DNA of 64,000 nucleotides from Blastomyces gilchristii SLH14081. Lineage: Eukaryota > Ascomycota > Eurotiomycetes > Onygenales > Ajellomycetaceae. Below, piece after piece: positions 59,001 through 64,000 of the stretch. The stretch covers positions 3,337,939 to 3,401,938 of the forward strand of contig NW_003101678.1 of NCBI RefSeq assembly GCF_000003855.2, given 5' to 3'. The notes beneath the pieces were generated by a model. That model made no database searches, was not told the origin of the DNA, and saw nothing but the letters and a program-made list of their open reading frames with translations. The position numbers and the translations under genes are program-made. How positions within the stretch are numbered: the first letter of the stretch is position 1; each line of letters opens with the position of its first letter.

Positions 59001-62000
59001 CTATATCTGATCAATTTCCTCCTCTTCATATTCAGATATTTCTGAATTCAGTTATTTCCTTGTAGCTGCTTGAGTTTCTGATAGAAAGTCTATTAAGTAT
59101 TTAATTCCTGTCTCAGTTGAGAATAAGAATCTCATATTTAACTGATTTAAATCATACTTCTCTTTCAATCTGACTCTGAGACTATTGTATAATGCACAGT
59201 GCATTATAATATACTCAGAATTCTCATTTGCATTGCAGAATGAGCATTCTATTGAATCAAATCTATTCTCAAATCTTTGTATATAAGATTTGAAATAGCC
59301 ATGTTCTAGTTTTAGCTGTATTATAGATGAGAATATTTTCTTTTTATCTTTAATTGAACAAGATTTCCACTTGAGTTTTATTTTAAATCTTGAATAATGT
59401 ATACTCTTCTTTTGTTTCTGCTAGCTTTCATTTCACTTGTCTAAACAAGATTCTTTTATTTTTCTCTTTATAAAAGATCAGGACATAATTTTTTGAATAG
59501 ATCTGCTTAGTTCTGAACCTTTTTTTATAGCTGAATCAGCCAATTCATTGTCATGAATATTTATATAAGCAGGAACTCAGTGCAGATAATCTATCAGCTT
59601 TAATATTCTTCTCTTTTGAATTTTTAAAACAGAGTTTAAGATTAGTTAAAGATTCATTTGATCATTATGAATCTGACTATTTCTAAGTCATTTTAAAGCA
59701 GCTTGACTATCAGAGAATATTTATATCTCTTTTAAACTATTTTCTCTTTTATGAGATTTTATTTTAATAAGTTTGAAAGCTTTCATTATTGCAAATAGTT
59801 CAGCATCAAAGACTTCAGATTCACAGCTTAGATTTCAGAAATCTGAGATAAAATTAATATTATCTTCAGTATAAGCAATGTCTGTGCCTGATCTATTTAA
59901 ATTCTCATTTTTTGAGTCATCTGAATAAATCAGAATAGAGTCTTTTATATTAATTGTAGAAATTCTCTTCAAATACTGTTCATATTCTTTCTCTTTAGAT
60001 AGTTCACTTATTTATAAGTCTATAAGAGATTCAAGCTTTTCTCTTCAGAGAGATAACTTCCCATAATCAACTTTTTCAATATTTAAAGAAGAAAATTAAT
60101 TTTTAATCAGTGAGTATAGTCTGTACAGTTGAGAAGACATTCTCTTTGAAGAATTATTTTCATTTCAATCAAGAAATCTATTTCAATCCAGTTCATTTTC
60201 AGAGTTAATCAGTGAAAATGAAGAAGAAACTCTTTCTCTGATTATATGATTTAAGCTCATCTTTATAACTCTCAGAGTATAGTTCATACAGATCTTTTCA
60301 AATCTAATAATAGAAGAAGAAATTGAAGCTTTAATTTTCATTGCTTTAATAGAAGATGATTTGAATGCTCTCAGAATTCTTCTCAAAGCTCTGTTTTACA
60401 GACTTTGAAAGAGTTCAGTGAAATTTTCTTGATTATTTCACTAAACTTGAATTTCATAATCAGCTACTGAGATAATACAGGCTATATATAACTGTCTCAT
60501 AGCCTGGAAGAATAGACCTCTCTCTGTATTTAATAGTCTGATAATGTTGTTCAATAGTCTTTCTATCTTGACAGTTCTTTGTTAAATATAATATTTAAAA
60601 TTCAATGTAGAGTTTAATCATACTTCTAATCATTTAATATTTAAACTGGGTTTAATCTCTCTATTTAAAAGAGTTAGAGATAGTTCTTTCTCATTAAATC
60701 TAGAAAAGAAATAAATTAACTCAGTTTTATTCATATTAAATTAAAGTTAATTAATATCTGCTCTGATAAAGATTTTCTTTACAGCTTTTTTAATTACTTT
60801 TAAATTCTCTTTAATAGTTTTTAAGCTGTAGATCAGATCAATATCATCTATATAACTCAGAGATCACACTATTTTCATATTTCTATCTTTGAATAGATAT
60901 ACAGTGTATATTAAAAATAAAATGAGAGAGATTGAAGATTCTTACAGTACTTCTATTTTTATCTAAGTCTTGTATTATTTCATTTCATCAAAGAAAAGTT
61001 GTATGATTCTTTTAGACATAAAACAGTTAACTCATTTTATTAGAGAAAGTGATAGTTTTAACATCTTTAAAGTCTGAATTAACTTTGACTTTGAAATATA
61101 ATTAAATGCTTCTTTTATATCAATAAAAACTGCAGTTGAGATCAGATCTTCATACTTTGCTATTAAAATATTATAAATAACTGAGAGAACAGTGTCAATT
61201 GCAGAATATTGTTTTCTATCTCTTATTTATTCACTGAATAAAAGAGAGTTATTAATAGAGCTTATAAAAGATAGTTAAGTAGCTATTATCTTTTTCAAAA
61301 CCTTTTCTAGACAGTTTAATAGAGATATTACTCTATATAACTTAGAAATTGAAGTTTTTCTATTAGATTTTATAAGAATCACTTCAGTGGCTTCTCTTCA
61401 GCATTCAGAATGATATTCATTTTTCAAGAGATTGAAAAAGAGCTCAAAATACTCATTCTTTAAGTAGGAATATATATTTTAAATAATTAAGTGATTAATT
61501 GAATCAGGCCCTGCAGCAGTCTTAACTGAACTTGAGAAGATAGCTGACTCTAATTCATCTTGAGTAAGATCAGGCCATTCTCAGTTATTTTCATCAATGT
61601 AGTTAAGAAGTGATATATTCTCTTTCTCTGAATCTGAATCTGATGAGTTTTGAAAGAGAATTCTCATGAAAGCTTGACATCTTTTCTCAAAAGAGTTTAC
61701 TGTATATGATTCATTCTGAAACTCATATTCTAAGACTGAAAGTTTTACTACACTTCTTGTTTTAGTATAGTTAAAAGCTTTAAAAACTTTCTTTTCTTAT
61801 ACTTCTTTAAGAAATTTATTCCAGCAGTCTGTTTTAGTTCTTTTAATATCTGAAAAATATTCATTTCTGACAGCTTTAAACTCTTTATCAGATATTATAT
61901 CATTCTTTCAATCTCTTCTAGCAGTAGCTAATTGTTTTCTTTTAGATGAGATATTCTTATTCTATCAAGATTTTGAATACTTAGAAGATTTTCTCTTTGA

Positions 62001-62956
62001 AATATTATCTCTAATACTTGTTAGAATAATAGATGTAATAAGCTTCACTCTATTCTCAAGCATTTCATTGAAGAGATCTTGATCAGAATTTCAATATAGC
62101 TCACTCTATCTTTCAGTTTTTAATAGTTTTATACTTTCTTCAACTGCTTTTTAATCAGCTTTTTCAAGTTAAACTGATTAGAGAGAAGAGGATTTTCACT
62201 CATGTATTTTTCACTCAGTTTAATATTAAATTGAATAATCTCATGATCTGATTCTGATGTCTCATTTGAATCAATAAATCAGTTTACAAGTCTTTTTTTC
62301 ATTAGATTTTATGATATGAAGATTAGATCTATAATAGATTTCTGTTTCATATCTTTTCTAAAGAATGTTTGTTGATCAGACTTATTAACTAAATCTATTA
62401 AATACTCAAAGATTCATTTAATTAGATTATCAGCTCTTACTGCTCTCTTACATTCTGAATTTCATCAGAGATAATATGCATTGAAATCTTCTATAATTAT
62501 AGAGTTTCTTAGTGAAGTGATGTTCAGAAATTCTCTATCAATTATTCAGATATTATTATTTTTCTTCAATGACTTTTTATTATAGATATTTATAAGCTGT
62601 ATAGTATTAAACTCATGCTCTTTATCTATAATATCACTGACTAGAATATCAGGGTCAGACATGATATTAAATCTTAGATTAAATTAATATCTTGATCTCT
62701 TTCTTTCATAGATCACTACTCTTGACTTTATCTCAGACTTTTGAGATAGAAAGCAGTAGTAGCTTGAATGAGAAATAACATATTTTTACTCAGCATCAAA
62801 ATTCAGCTTCTGAAGCAGTATAAAATCAACTTTTTATTCAAATGTAATTTAAAGACAAGAATAAATATAATTTAAGTTTCTATTCACATTATTTTGAATA
62901 AATGTGATTTTTGAAGAGTTTTTAAACTTTTTTTATTATTTTAATTGTATATTTAT
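59001..62956 (-). pseudogene. LINE ORF2 copy D
   Basis: Complete in length (3956 bp against 3957 in copy A). The start codon has become ATA, giving ATAA where copies A and C have ATGA. The RT box reads YIDD near 60850. It carries the same endonuclease, RT, RNase H and Cys/His regions, all with stops. Confidence 0.86.
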
Positions 62957-64000
62957 ACTAAAAGAGAGTAGAGTAGAATCTAATCACTATTATCAGATAG
63001 TAGATTATAACTATTCTGAAAAGTAGAAATTTCAACTACTTGTATTATATCTAGTTTATCATCAGAGTTATTTCTCAATTCTCTAATCTTAACAGAAGTT
63101 TGAGAATTCAAATTCAAATTATATTTAGCTGGAGAATTGAAGTTTGAAGATTTAGATAGTTGAGAGTTTCTTCTTTTTAAGCTTGTATTTATGAGTTTAC
63201 TGATTTAACTATTCTCTTCAGTTCTTGATTTGTTTTGAGCTTCATCTTTTCTTCAGTTCTTTTAAGTTCTTGAAGTAAATATACATTCTTTTGAGTTTGA
63301 TATATGTTTTTCTTTGCAATTAGAGTATTTAAGTATAGTATATTAATATATTTTATCTCTTTTTAAGCATGTTTTACATTTATACTCACTAGTTTTATGA
63401 TTCCTGGCACAGAATGCACATTTTAAGTCTCTAAAATAGAAGATTATAAAGTATTCATATCTTTGATAGTTTGAATACTGTGTTTGAGCTTTAAGATTCA
63501 TTCTTGAGTCTTTGTATTCATGAACTCTTATTTTTAAATCTGCTACTCTTACTTCAGAGATCTTTGACTGTTCAAGTGTTTTTATATATACTAGAACAGA
63601 GGCATTTCTTCTACTTTATCTGAACTCAATTGAATTTAATTATACAGACTCTTTTCTCAGTTGAATAGAGTTGTATTCTTCTAATTCATTTTTGAGAAGT
63701 AGTATTTCTTCTTCACAGTCAAAAATTTCAACTGAAATATTATAAAGAATGTATTTATCTCACTTTTTATCTCTCTTAGATAGAATTATTATGTTTAACA
63801 AAGATTCTACTGCTGATTTTCAGAGATTCTCATTCTGAATAAGAAATTTCACACTGAATTCAGACATTATAGTCAGAATAATAGAGTTTGTAAAGAAGAA
63901 TGACTTAATTGAAGCTATAACTGATTTTTGAACTTTAATATCAGTTATTAACTAAGAAAAGAACTGCTGATTAATTTCATTTCTGAGTCTGAAAATGAGA
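62953..64000 (-). pseudogene. LINE ORF1 copy D, partial
   Basis: Minus-strand homologue of copy A ORF1 from its C-terminus (62953) through the Cys/His region (about 63250-63500) to beyond the window. The TGA that follows the knuckles in copies A and C is also here. Confidence 0.78.

Larger units (their letters stand above)
58626..64000 (-). mobile_element. LINE copy D, running off the right edge
   Basis: (TTA)n tail at the left, 3'UTR, full ORF2 and most of ORF1 on the minus strand. The 5' end is beyond the window. CpG is almost absent and stops are frequent. Confidence 0.92.

Noticed and set aside
1..64000. CRISPR array, bacterial operon or defence system
   Set aside because: No regularly spaced direct repeats or bacterial-type genes; introns and fungal transposons show a eukaryotic nuclear origin.

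Overview
The window looks like nuclear DNA of a filamentous ascomycete (Pezizomycotina). The evidence is short GT-AG introns (several of 45-97 nt, two with TACTAAC-type branch sites), a secreted berberine-bridge-type FAD oxidase, and fungal transposon families (Tad-like LINE, chromodomain Gypsy, Copia, Fot1/pogo, hAT, a Helitron relic, PIF/Harbinger-like MITEs). Dispersed repeats are riddled with C-to-T and G-to-A transitions, as expected from repeat-induced point mutation (RIP). The species cannot be named from this sequence.

Layout. 1-7050: LINE copy A (+), inserted in a Ty1/Copia remnant whose 3' end and LTR follow (7051-8428). 8429-13190: a GC-balanced, CpG-containing island with the only intact gene, a four-exon FAD-linked oxidoreductase (10753-12659, -). 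13194-14315: two PIF/Harbinger-like MITEs. 14680-20723: complete Gypsy-1 copy A (+) with 290-bp LTRs and 5-bp target-site duplication (TSD), carrying a nested tRNA-derived SINE (19685-20054). 20862-21694: 5' fragment of Gypsy-2. 21699-28960: Fot1/pogo transposase relic, split by a hAT MITE (22371-28736) that is itself split by a 5.9-kb hAT element with a spliced transposase relic (22439-28308, -). 28961-36843: Gypsy-1 copy B (-) with a hAT MITE in its LTR and 5'-truncated LINE copy B (31272-34259, -) in its pol. 36844-51626: Gypsy-2 (+), split by full-length LINE copy C (40645-48259, +). 51627-57391: Gypsy-1 copy C (-) with two hAT MITEs. 57392-58041: Helitron relic and a MITE fragment. 58042-58626: Gypsy-1 copy D (-), then LINE copy D (-) running off the window.

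How it fits together. This is an AT-rich nest of mutually inserted, RIP-mutated transposons surrounding one small gene island. Insertion order can be read from TSDs: 13 bp for LINE B, LINE C and the SINE; 8 bp for every hAT member; 5 bp for Gypsy-1A. The SINE shares the LINE's 3' tail and TSD length, so the LINE probably mobilised it. Segments that seem to be unique or short (LINE 5'UTR, SINE, outer LTR halves, Copia 3' end) keep CpG, whereas multi-copy segments have almost none. The most unusual signals are the LINE/SINE pair, a motif recurring in the inferred introns of the hAT element, and an atypical mutation spectrum in which TGG codons nearly always became TGA. No cellular gene other than the FAD oxidase is supported.
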